Positions 6,017 to 13,586 of a DNA stretch of 52,881 nt are shown here, in pieces (position 1 is the stretch's first letter; each line of letters starts with the position of its first letter). The position numbers were made by a program, and so were the translations under genes. The stretch is from a bacterium (GTDB lineage Bacteria > Vulcanimicrobiota > Xenobia > Xenobiales > JADMJV01). The notes beneath the pieces were generated by a model. The model did not search any database, was not told the DNA's origin, and was given only the letters and a program-made list of their open reading frames with translations. The stretch covers positions 1-52,881 of the forward strand of contig JASBRJ010000299.1 in NCBI GenBank assembly GCA_030149525.1. Direction: 5' to 3'.

Positions 6017-8515
6017 ATGTCGCGTGAGCGCCGTCGGAACATCTACCTTGTTCTCTTTTTTGTCGTTGGGGTTTTCTTGTCGGGAGTACTCTCCTGGTCT
6101 ATTGCCCAATGGAGTCATCAAGGTCAACAGGCGTTTTTGACTCGTCAGGGGATGGCCTGGGGGCATCGAATCGGGCGAGAGATCGAAACAGATGCGTCTA
6201 ACCTAACCTCCATTGCCCTGATCCTTTCTGAGTTAGAGAAAGTGGATAAGCCTCTCCTGGAGTCGATGATATCCACTCTGGTCAACAACAATTCCATCAG
6301 GTCGGTGGCCTGGGCGCCCGAGGTGACTGAAGAGACGCTGTTTGCCTTTCTTGATACCTACCCCGAGTTCAGCTTCGAGGAGCGTCGCTACAAGGCCGTC
6401 CTTCCTGTGGCCAATAGGCTTTTCCCAGTGGCGCTTATCGGTGGAAACTCCCAACTCTTACAGCTCGGCCTGGAGTTGGCGCAGGATACCGACTGGTCCG
6501 AACCTGTGCAAGAATCGTTGTCCAATGCACGACTCCATCCCAAGGATTTTGCCGACGACGAAAAGAGAAAGAATCTCGTCCTCCTTTTCCAACCGGTTGT
6601 CATCAACCAGGGGGACGGTCTCGGCTTACTGATGGCGGAAATTCATCTGGAAGACCTGGTGGGAAAAACCCAGGACGAGGGAAGCAGCAATCTGGCGGTT
6701 CAGGTATTTAATACCTTCCCTCCACGTAAGGGTTCCAACGTTCTGTTCACCGAGCCTTCTAACTTCAAGCCGACCACCGAGCAGGAGCCGGTCGTCGTGG
6801 TGCCTCTTCAAGTGGGGGACGAGCGCTGGTCGGTAGCGTTTTATTCACGTATACCCCTTGCCCTGGTTTCCTGGGAAGCAGCCTTAGCCGGTCTTTTCGG
6901 CCTGGTCACGACGCTGTCTGTGGTCAGCTACGGTCGCTATCTCTTTGCTAAGGCCAGTCAGAGTAAGGTTCAGGCTGAGGAGAGCACTAAAGCTCTGAAG
7001 TCTAAGGAGGAGGCGTATCGGCAGTCTCTGGATCAGTTGAAGAGAGCGGAGGAGCGGTACAGCGATCTCTTTGAGAAGAGCCAGGCTCTGATTTGGACCC
7101 AGGAACTGGACGGGACAATTCGTTCTCTCAATCCCGCCGCAGCTGACTCGCTGGGGTATCGACCGGAGGAGATGAAGGGTAAGTCGCTCAAAGATTTTAT
7201 TCTACCCACGGAGCGTCACACTTTCGGGAACTATCTGGAGCGCTGTAAGAACTCGGACACCACCCGTGGACTTTTGAAGCTCTATACAAAAAACGGGGCG
7301 ACTCGTTTCTGGATGTATCAAACCAGTCTCTCCCACGACGACAAGGACCCTTCGGTGCGATGTCACGCCCTGGACGTTACGGAGAGCCAGCAAGCCGAAC
7401 GGGAATTGGAGCGCTTGAGCCGGCGTAACGAACTCATTCTAGAGTCGGTGGGCGAGGGGATTTATGGGATCAATCTGGCCGGGGAATGCACCTTTGTTAA
7501 TCCGGCCGCCATCGAGTTTACCGGACATTCGCGGGAAGAGCTGATGAGCGCAGCTCGCACTATGCACGAGATTTTGCAACCGAAAAAGCCCGACGGGTCC
7601 GACTACCCGTGGGAGGAGAGTGCCAGCTACGATACTCTCACCGATGGAGAGATTCGCAGGGTCAGCGGCGAAGAAATGGTGCGCAAGGACGGCACATGGT
7701 TTCCCGTGGACTATGTGGTCACTCCCATTGTGGAGGATGACGACCGCATTCTGGGAGCGGTCGTCACCTTTCAAGACGTCACCGCTCGACGAGCGGTCGA
7801 GCAGATGAAGAATGAGTTCATCTCTATCGTCAGCCATGAACTTCGTACTCCTCTGACCTCGATTCGCGGCTCTCTGGGTCTGCTGGCCAGCGGTCTTTTG
7901 TTGAAGTTCCCCCAGAAGGCCGACAAAATGCTCAAGATCGCGGTGGAAAATACCGACCGTCTGGTTCGTCTGATAAACGATATTCTCGATATCGAGCGCT
8001 TGGAATCGGGTAAGGTCACGGTGGAGCAGAATGAGGTGGAGTTGGGTAAGCTTATGAAGGGCGCCACCGACACCATGCAGGCTATGGCCTCCGACAATAA
8101 GGTCACCCTGAAAACCACGCCGCTGGACGAGATGGTTTGGGCCGACTCCGACCGGATTCTTCAGGTGCTGACCAATTTGCTCTCCAACGCTATCAAGTTC
8201 TCCGAGGAGGGCAAGGCGGTGAAGCTGGAAGCGCGGCCTGCCGAGGAGGCAGGTTGGATTCAAGTGACCGTGACCGACTCTGGCCGTGGGATTCCGGAAG
8301 ATAAAATCACCAAGATTTTCGAGCGTTTCGGACAGGTGGACGCCTCGGACTCCAGGGAAAAAGGCGGTACCGGTCTCGGTCTTCCCATTTGCAAAACTAT
8401 CGTCGAGCAGCACGGTGGGCGCCTCTGGGTGGAAAGTAAGCTGGGCGAGGGGTCGAAGTTTCTGTTCACACTCCCCACCGAGCCGCCGGTGCAGGAGACC
8501 GAAGAAGAGGTTTAG
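6017..8515 (+). CDS. Sensor histidine kinase with CHASE and two PAS domains
   Basis: An 832-residue membrane-bound sensor kinase. A first transmembrane helix (about residues 8-30) is followed by a periplasmic CHASE-type domain (NNSIRSVAWAPEV ... RLFPVALIGG) up to a second helix near residue 290. A short coiled coil leads to two PAS domains (about 345-455 and 470-590), then HisKA with the phospho-acceptor His607 in SHELRTPLTSIRG and an HATPase domain with N-box NLLSNAIKFSEEGK, DSGRGIPE, FERFGQ and GGTGLGLPICK. No receiver domain or cognate response regulator is nearby, so it is an orphan kinase here. It is tail-to-tail with the Ser/Thr receptor kinase, with a 4-bp overlap. Confidence 0.93.
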   Translation: MSRERRRNIYLVLFFVVGVFLSGVLSWSIAQWSHQGQQAFLTRQGMAWGHRIGREIETDASNLTSIALILSELEKVDKPLLESMISTLVNNNSIRSVAWAPEVTEETLFAFLDTYPEFSFEERRYKAVLPVANRLFPVALIGGNSQLLQLGLELAQDTDWSEPVQESLSNARLHPKDFADDEKRKNLVLLFQPVVINQGDGLGLLMAEIHLEDLVGKTQDEGSSNLAVQVFNTFPPRKGSNVLFTEPSNFKPTTEQEPVVVVPLQVGDERWSVAFYSRIPLALVSWEAALAGLFGLVTTLSVVSYGRYLFAKASQSKVQAEESTKALKSKEEAYRQSLDQLKRAEERYSDLFEKSQALIWTQELDGTIRSLNPAAADSLGYRPEEMKGKSLKDFILPTERHTFGNYLERCKNSDTTRGLLKLYTKNGATRFWMYQTSLSHDDKDPSVRCHALDVTESQQAERELERLSRRNELILESVGEGIYGINLAGECTFVNPAAIEFTGHSREELMSAARTMHEILQPKKPDGSDYPWEESASYDTLTDGEIRRVSGEEMVRKDGTWFPVDYVVTPIVEDDDRILGAVVTFQDVTARRAVEQMKNEFISIVSHELRTPLTSIRGSLGLLASGLLLKFPQKADKMLKIAVENTDRLVRLINDILDIERLESGKVTVEQNEVELGKLMKGATDTMQAMASDNKVTLKTTPLDEMVWADSDRILQVLTNLLSNAIKFSEEGKAVKLEARPAEEAGWIQVTVTDSGRGIPEDKITKIFERFGQVDASDSREKGGTGLGLPICKTIVEQHGGRLWVESKLGEGSKFLFTLPTEPPVQETEEEV

Positions 8516-10806
8516 GGTTGACCGACGTCCACGACTTTGTAAGCGCCTTGTTCGACTTTGATGATGTAGGACTTCCGGGCGCCTAAGGCGCTGTCCAGGG
8601 CGAAGCGTCCACTCAGGCCCTGGTAGGCTTCTCGGGCTTGGGTTCCGTAGCTTGCGAGGTAATCCTTGACCTTTTCCCGGTCTGTACCCACGGCGTCTAA
8701 GGTCTCTACCACAAGCTTCAGGGTGTCGTAGGAGTTGGCTTCCCGGTGAGTTGGCCTGTGTCCACCGAATGTCTGGCGAAACTCTCTGCTGAAGTCCTTG
8801 CCTTCCTGGCCACCGGTTATGTCCGGGACGTAGTAGGTGGAGAGATAAAGCCCCTCCACGGTGGACTCTCCTCGACGAAACAGGCTATCGGAAAACACTG
8901 CGGTTTGAGCGGCTACGGTGGGACGCCAGTTGGCATCCACGAGACTTTCGCAAAGATTGATCACGGGTGGGATCCGATATTCGGCCATGAAGATGCAATC
9001 GGCTTCCTTCTGCCGGGCCTCGCCGACCAGTTCACGAAAGTCCACCAAGTTGTTGGGGTACTCTTCCACTAGAGCGATCCGTCCGCCCTTGTCTTGAAAG
9101 GTCTCCAGGAAGGTCTCTCCCCAGCCTCGTGAGATGATACTCGAAGAGTCTGTCAGGATGGCGACCCTGCGATGGCCCTGATCATAAAGATAAGACGCTA
9201 TGGCCTGGATTTTGGTGGTGTCCGGGTCGGCTGCCGAGAAAATGTACTGACCGGTGGAGAAGATTTGTGGATCGGAAGCGATCGGGGCCACCACGGGCAA
9301 ACCTTTGCCGTTTGCCAACGGGGCGATCAATCTGGTCTGCTGAGAGGTAAAAGGGCCTATGATGAGGGGGTAATCTTCGTTCGAGGTGAGTTCGCTTGCG
9401 ATACTCAATAGGTTCTCGTTGTTGGATCTGTCGTCGAAAAGAAGAAGTTCTACCAGAGGAGACTTGCCGATCCGGTTCCGGTTCAGTTGTGTTTGGGCCA
9501 GGGCCAGGCCGTAGAGAATCTGAATCCCCTCACGCTCTGCACCGTGCCAACTTGAGAGCACCGGTATTTTGTAGGTTTCCAGACCAGAGAAGGCGGCGTA
9601 GGCGTTGTTCTTTAAAATGAGTGATTCCGGGTCTTCCGGAAAGCGAGTGAAGATGGAGTCGAGGAGTGCGATCGCTTCTTTGTATTTTCCCTGCTCCACG
9701 AGCTTCTTCGCCTGATCCTTCACCGGGTCGGTCTGGATGAGAATTTCTGAAATCTTATCTTGCGTGCCCCCTTCTCTCTGGGAAGCTCGTTCCAGATTGA
9801 CCCAGGGTAGGAGCAATCCCACTAAAAACAGCACCAGACCGACTCCCAGGGTAGAAGGAAGCCTTTTGGGGAAGCCCACCGGTGGCCTCATGTTGGGCAG
9901 CTTCTCCATTTTCGTGGAGCGCGTTGCCCGGGGAAGAGACTCTCGGTTGGGAGCGTGCTCTAGGCGAATGGCTCCCTGATGCTTGTCGTCGCTCAGCAGA
10001 ATGAGAAGGTCTTTGATGAGTTCGGCTGCCGAACTGTAGCGCTGAGATGGATCTGGTTGAAGGCACCTTAAAACCAGCGCCTCGATACCGGGATCGATGT
10101 CGGGCCGGTAAGGACGGATCCGATGGCTTCCATAGATGGGGCTTGGGGGTCGGCCGGTGAGAACAAAGTAGAGAGTGGCGGCGAGAGCGTAAATGTCGGA
10201 TCTGGGATCGCTTTGGCCGGAATCTTCCCACTGCTCGGGAGGGGCGTAGCCGACAGTGCCGCTGGCCTGGGTGTCGCGCCGCTTACCGGGCTCGAAATGC
10301 CGGGCTAGACCGAAGTCGATGACCTTAACATGCCCTTCCAGGTTGATCATAATGTTTTCCGGCTTGAGGTCCCGGAAAATAATGGGTCGTTCCTGGCGGT
10401 GAAGATAATCCAACACCTGAGCCAGTTCCAGAGCCCAACTCAGCGCCACGGTATCGGAGGGGATCCCCTGACTCTCGATGCGTTGGGCCAGAGTTTCTCC
10501 CTCGATAAACTCCATAACCAGATACTGTCGATTGGCATGAGAGAAAACATCCACAATGGAAGGGAGGCTCCGATGCCTTAATCCGGCTAAAAATCGGGCT
10601 TCTCGAGTGAAGCTGTCCCGAACCTGCTCCGCAACTCCTGGATCATGAAGGATCATCTCCTTGAGAGCCCACTTCTTACCCGGGAGACGGAGATCTTCAC
10701 AGGAATAGACGGCACCCATCCCGCCTCTGCCGATAAACTGGAGGACGCGGTACCGCTCTTGCAATGTTGTTCCCAGCTCCAGGCGGGTGGAGGCGATGCT
10801 CGTCAC
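8512..10806 (-). CDS. Ser/Thr protein kinase fused to extracytoplasmic periplasmic-binding-protein domain
   Basis: A 764-residue one-protein receptor. Residues about 18-275 are a Hanks-type kinase: glycine loop GRGGMGAVYS, lysine in WALKEM, catalytic loop FRDLKPENIM (Phe replaces the usual His of HRD), DFGLA and a PPEQW activation-segment end. A transmembrane helix (LGVGLVLFLVGLLLPWVNL) lies near residue 325, followed by a short TPR-like helical pair (about 358-400). A Leu/Ile/Val- or ANF-type binding-protein fold fills the rest (PLIIGPFTSQQTRLIAPLAN, VVAPIASDPQIF, GHRRVAILTDSSS, NSYDTLKLVVETLDA). The layout implies ligand sensing outside the membrane and phosphorylation inside. Start is GTG at 10804-10806 without a clear Shine-Dalgarno; the kinase domain begins soon after. 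Confidence 0.93.
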   Translation of the reverse strand: MTSIASTRLELGTTLQERYRVLQFIGRGGMGAVYSCEDLRLPGKKWALKEMILHDPGVAEQVRDSFTREARFLAGLRHRSLPSIVDVFSHANRQYLVMEFIEGETLAQRIESQGIPSDTVALSWALELAQVLDYLHRQERPIIFRDLKPENIMINLEGHVKVIDFGLARHFEPGKRRDTQASGTVGYAPPEQWEDSGQSDPRSDIYALAATLYFVLTGRPPSPIYGSHRIRPYRPDIDPGIEALVLRCLQPDPSQRYSSAAELIKDLLILLSDDKHQGAIRLEHAPNRESLPRATRSTKMEKLPNMRPPVGFPKRLPSTLGVGLVLFLVGLLLPWVNLERASQREGGTQDKISEILIQTDPVKDQAKKLVEQGKYKEAIALLDSIFTRFPEDPESLILKNNAYAAFSGLETYKIPVLSSWHGAEREGIQILYGLALAQTQLNRNRIGKSPLVELLLFDDRSNNENLLSIASELTSNEDYPLIIGPFTSQQTRLIAPLANGKGLPVVAPIASDPQIFSTGQYIFSAADPDTTKIQAIASYLYDQGHRRVAILTDSSSIISRGWGETFLETFQDKGGRIALVEEYPNNLVDFRELVGEARQKEADCIFMAEYRIPPVINLCESLVDANWRPTVAAQTAVFSDSLFRRGESTVEGLYLSTYYVPDITGGQEGKDFSREFRQTFGGHRPTHREANSYDTLKLVVETLDAVGTDREKVKDYLASYGTQAREAYQGLSGRFALDSALGARKSYIIKVEQGAYKVVDVGQP

Positions 10807-10939
10807 TCGGGAAACTTTGATTCGGGCTCAAAAAACCCTGGGGTGGTGAAGAAGAAGGAGAGCTGACCTCTTTCGCTTAACATGACAGTGAGGGAATAGG
10901 TGGGTTTGTAGCTTTGAAGAAAGGCTCGCGATATTCTCC

Positions 10940-11479
10940 ATGGGCGACCTGATTAGAAGAATTTCCGACACCCTTCGTCGCCTCGGTGGGCAAAGAACCA
11001 CCCCGCTGCTCAGCGAGCGACGTCGCAATCCACGTTTCATCTGTTCGACCCCTGTCTTATGGGAGGTCGGCAGACTACAGGGCGAGGGGGAGCTTCGCGA
11101 AGTTTCTCCCACCGGCCTCAGGCTCTACACCTCACGAGCTTTCATTTCCGGACAGCATATCCGAGTTCGACCCCTCACGGAGTCCGAGGCGGCTCCTCTC
11201 TCCTCCGACGTTGCTATCGGCACTATTATCTACTCTCGCCGACGGAGAGGCGGCTTCGAGGTGGGTGTGGAGTTGATCAATCCGGAGAGAATGTCACGCT
11301 TTGCCTGGGTCGGTCAGTTGACCCGACCCCAACAACCCTCTCCCGTTCCAAGAGCTTTCCCAACGGAACCTTCAGGGCGGCTTCGGCTGGTCAGTGGAGG
11401 CGGAGAAGGGTCCTTCTCATCTGGTTTGGTGAGGGCGGAGGCTCTCCAAAGTATAAGAGAAAAAAATTCAAAAAAATAA
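10940..11479 (+). CDS. PilZ domain protein
   Basis: A 179-residue cytoplasmic protein with a PilZ domain at about residues 28-120: the RxxxR element in ERRRNPRF and the later EVSPTGLRLY segment, then GTIIYSRRRRGGFEVGVEL at the end of the barrel. PilZ domains bind cyclic di-GMP; here the second motif has Glu where D/NxSxxG is usual, so binding may be weakened. A disordered proline- and serine-rich tail follows. It is divergent from the receptor kinase; the 133 bases between them hold no other gene that I can see. Confidence 0.8.
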   Translation: MGDLIRRISDTLRRLGGQRTTPLLSERRRNPRFICSTPVLWEVGRLQGEGELREVSPTGLRLYTSRAFISGQHIRVRPLTESEAAPLSSDVAIGTIIYSRRRRGGFEVGVELINPERMSRFAWVGQLTRPQQPSPVPRAFPTEPSGRLRLVSGGGEGSFSSGLVRAEALQSIREKNSKK

Positions 11480-11524
11480 AGGCACGGGGTAGGGACCACA
11501 CCCCTCCAAGAGAACAGAAGTTCT

Positions 11525-11716
11525 ATGGAAAAAAAATCAAGCTGCCCCACCTGCAACGACATGGGCAAAACTCGTAGAGACTACCTTCCGGGGTCGCTTT
11601 GGCTGCCCTGTCCCCAATGCTGTCCTCGTCCACGAAGACTCCGCTCGCGACGATATTTTTCCGAGCGTCGATTGGTCGAGTTGAGCTTCGGGCAAGAGCG
11701 CCGAAAGTTAGCCTGA
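11525..11716 (+). CDS. Small putative zinc-binding protein
   Basis: A 63-residue ORF with two CxxC pairs, CPTC at residues 7-10 and CPQC at 29-32, spaced as in a zinc ribbon or DnaJ-like finger, followed by an arginine-rich tail. It starts 45 bp after the PilZ gene and ends six bases before the stop of the convergent MFS gene. The paired cysteines are the only positive evidence; the Shine-Dalgarno is poor (GAACAGAAG), so this could be a chance ORF. Confidence 0.42.
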   Translation: MEKKSSCPTCNDMGKTRRDYLPGSLWLPCPQCCPRPRRLRSRRYFSERRLVELSFGQERRKLA

Positions 11717-11722
11717 GCCGGC

Positions 11723-12937
11723 TTAGCTGTCTTCCTTCTTTTGCTTTCGCTCCGAGAGCCAGAAAGCTACAGAGAGAATAACCACGAGTCCCGCTATGGC
11801 CTGGAAACCTCCGGGATACCCGAACTGCTGACTGACAAGACCGGTGAGGGCTGCCCCGGTGGTGCTTCCACTGTCGATGGACGCTGTGACCAGGGAGAGT
11901 CCGCGGCCCCTGGCTGCCGGTGTGAGCCGGCAAATGGCCAGTGCGTTAAGGGCTGGATAGACGACTCCGTATCCCAGTCCTGCAGCCAATCCGGACAGAA
12001 CAAGGATGGGAATGACGTAGCGTGGGCCGACTCCGTTCACTTCGGCAAGACCGGCTGTTCCTACGGCCAGCAAGACAAGAGATGGGGTGACCAGGCGGCT
12101 AGGGCCCAGGCGGTCGGTCATTCGACCGGCTAAAATTCTGCTGGCTCCGGAAGCGATGGTCGTGCAGGCAAAGAGCGGTCCAACCCCTTCCACTTTGAGG
12201 GTGGCTAAGTAGGGGGCTACGAAGGCGAAAATCGAGCCGATGGCCACCCCGAAGGCGATGGAGCCAACAACGGCTCCTCGCATGCCACGAGCCCTCAGCA
12301 GGCGAAAAAAACCGGGAAGCTTCAGGTGTTCCACCTGTTTGGGACATCTGTCTTTGATGGTGAGCATGATGAGCCAGCCTGCGAACATGACCCCTGCACC
12401 GTAGAAGAACAGGTAGTCGTAGCCCAGCCGGCGCACCATATATTCGGCGGCCCCCGGGCCTATGGTGCCGGAGAGCATTCCGGAGATCCCAAAGACGCCA
12501 AACATCTCGCCGACTCGGTGGGGGGGAGCGTAGTCGGCCACCCAGGTCCAACTCGCCGTGAGGTAACAGGCAAACCCGAGGCCATGAATCAGTCGAGCGA
12601 CAACCATTGGGACGAGTTCGGCCGGTATCCAGGCATAGCTGGTGGCAGCCACCGCCATCAGGAGCGACCCAACTGCCAGGTAAACTTTGCGCCCGTCTTT
12701 GTCGAGCCTCGGCCCAAGCCACGGTTGAACAAAGATGGAGACAAACCAGAAGCTGCCGTCCACAATCCCGATCTCCCACTTGGCCATCTTCTGAGTCTGA
12801 AGATACTCCGGCAGGAGCACGAACATGACGCTTCCGGTGAGGATCAAGAGGTTCCCTAGATTGGCTCGCAAGAACTCAAAGTCGGTAGGCCCGCGAGTGA
12901 CGGTGGGAGCGCTCTTATGATCTTGGGCAGTGGTCAT
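11723..12937 (-). CDS. Major facilitator superfamily transporter
   Basis: A 404-residue inner-membrane carrier with about 12 hydrophobic helices. MFS landmarks include the loop after helix 2 (GPRLDKDGRKVYLAVG, the GxxxDxxGRR/K motif), VARLIHGLGFACYLTASWTWVAD in the helix 4-5 region and the second-half copy AGRMTDRLGPSRLV. This places it in the drug/sugar-phosphate-like MFS branch; the substrate cannot be inferred. ATG start at 12935-12937. It stands alone between convergent and divergent neighbours. Confidence 0.88.
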   Translation of the reverse strand: MTTAQDHKSAPTVTRGPTDFEFLRANLGNLLILTGSVMFVLLPEYLQTQKMAKWEIGIVDGSFWFVSIFVQPWLGPRLDKDGRKVYLAVGSLLMAVAATSYAWIPAELVPMVVARLIHGLGFACYLTASWTWVADYAPPHRVGEMFGVFGISGMLSGTIGPGAAEYMVRRLGYDYLFFYGAGVMFAGWLIMLTIKDRCPKQVEHLKLPGFFRLLRARGMRGAVVGSIAFGVAIGSIFAFVAPYLATLKVEGVGPLFACTTIASGASRILAGRMTDRLGPSRLVTPSLVLLAVGTAGLAEVNGVGPRYVIPILVLSGLAAGLGYGVVYPALNALAICRLTPAARGRGLSLVTASIDSGSTTGAALTGLVSQQFGYPGGFQAIAGLVVILSVAFWLSERKQKKEDS

Positions 12938-13007
12938 AAATAAATTGTGGGCAAAGAAAGCGAAGGATTACACCTTCTGCTCAGGATCACCTTGTATTGC
13001 GAAGTGA

Positions 13008-13586
13008 GTGAAGACTGGATATAGTGGCGGAGTGTCCGGGCGTAAGCAGAAACTTGTTCCTATTCTCCTCAGTCTTTCTCTCTGGGGGTCGGCTCTCGCA
13101 TTGACCGGCCCTCAATGCATTACCGTCTGCGAAGCGGGATCGCTTGACGAGCTGAGAGCCATGACATCGGAGCATACAGCCGAGGAACTCTTCAAGGTGA
13201 GAGACGGCTCCGGCCGTGGGTTGCTTCATCTTTGCCTGCAGAGAGGTGAGGTGTATTGGAGAACCTTACTTGAGCTGGGCTGGGATGTTTCTGCGGAAAA
13301 AGGGTGGACGCCTCAGCACGAGGCTGCCTTACTGGGAAATCTGGAGGCCATGAAAGCGCTCCTCGCAAAGGGTGGCGAGGTCTCACCTCAAGAACCGTTC
13401 AATGGAGGAACCCCGTTGCATGTGGCTTCTTTCAATGGACACTTCGAGGTGGTGAAGCTGCTGGTCTCCAGAGGAGCAGCAGTGAATGCCCGTGACAAAG
13501 AGGGTTGGACGCCTCTCGCCCAGGCGAGAGACCAGGGATTTCCTGAGATTGTGGATTGGTTGAAGAAGAATGGCGCCGTCAGATAA
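13008..13586 (+). CDS. Exported ankyrin-repeat protein
   Basis: A 192-residue protein with a signal-like N-terminus (KLVPILLSLSLWGSALA) followed by about four ankyrin repeats. The clearest are GWTPQHEAALLGNLEAMKAL, GGTPLHVASFNGHFEVVKLL and GWTPLAQARDQGFPEIVDWL, each with the TPLH/TPL turn. Ankyrin repeats bind proteins; the predicted location is periplasmic. The start may be GTG at 13008 or GTG at 13032, the latter giving a shorter, more typical signal peptide. It is the first gene of an operon; its last 17 bases overlap the start of the methyltransferase gene. Confidence 0.8.
   Translation: MKTGYSGGVSGRKQKLVPILLSLSLWGSALALTGPQCITVCEAGSLDELRAMTSEHTAEELFKVRDGSGRGLLHLCLQRGEVYWRTLLELGWDVSAEKGWTPQHEAALLGNLEAMKALLAKGGEVSPQEPFNGGTPLHVASFNGHFEVVKLLVSRGAAVNARDKEGWTPLAQARDQGFPEIVDWLKKNGAVR

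Noticed and set aside
7439-8413. 324-codon minus-strand ORF inside the histidine kinase gene
   Set aside because: It is antisense to a kinase with intact H, N, G1 and G2 boxes and shows no domain of its own.
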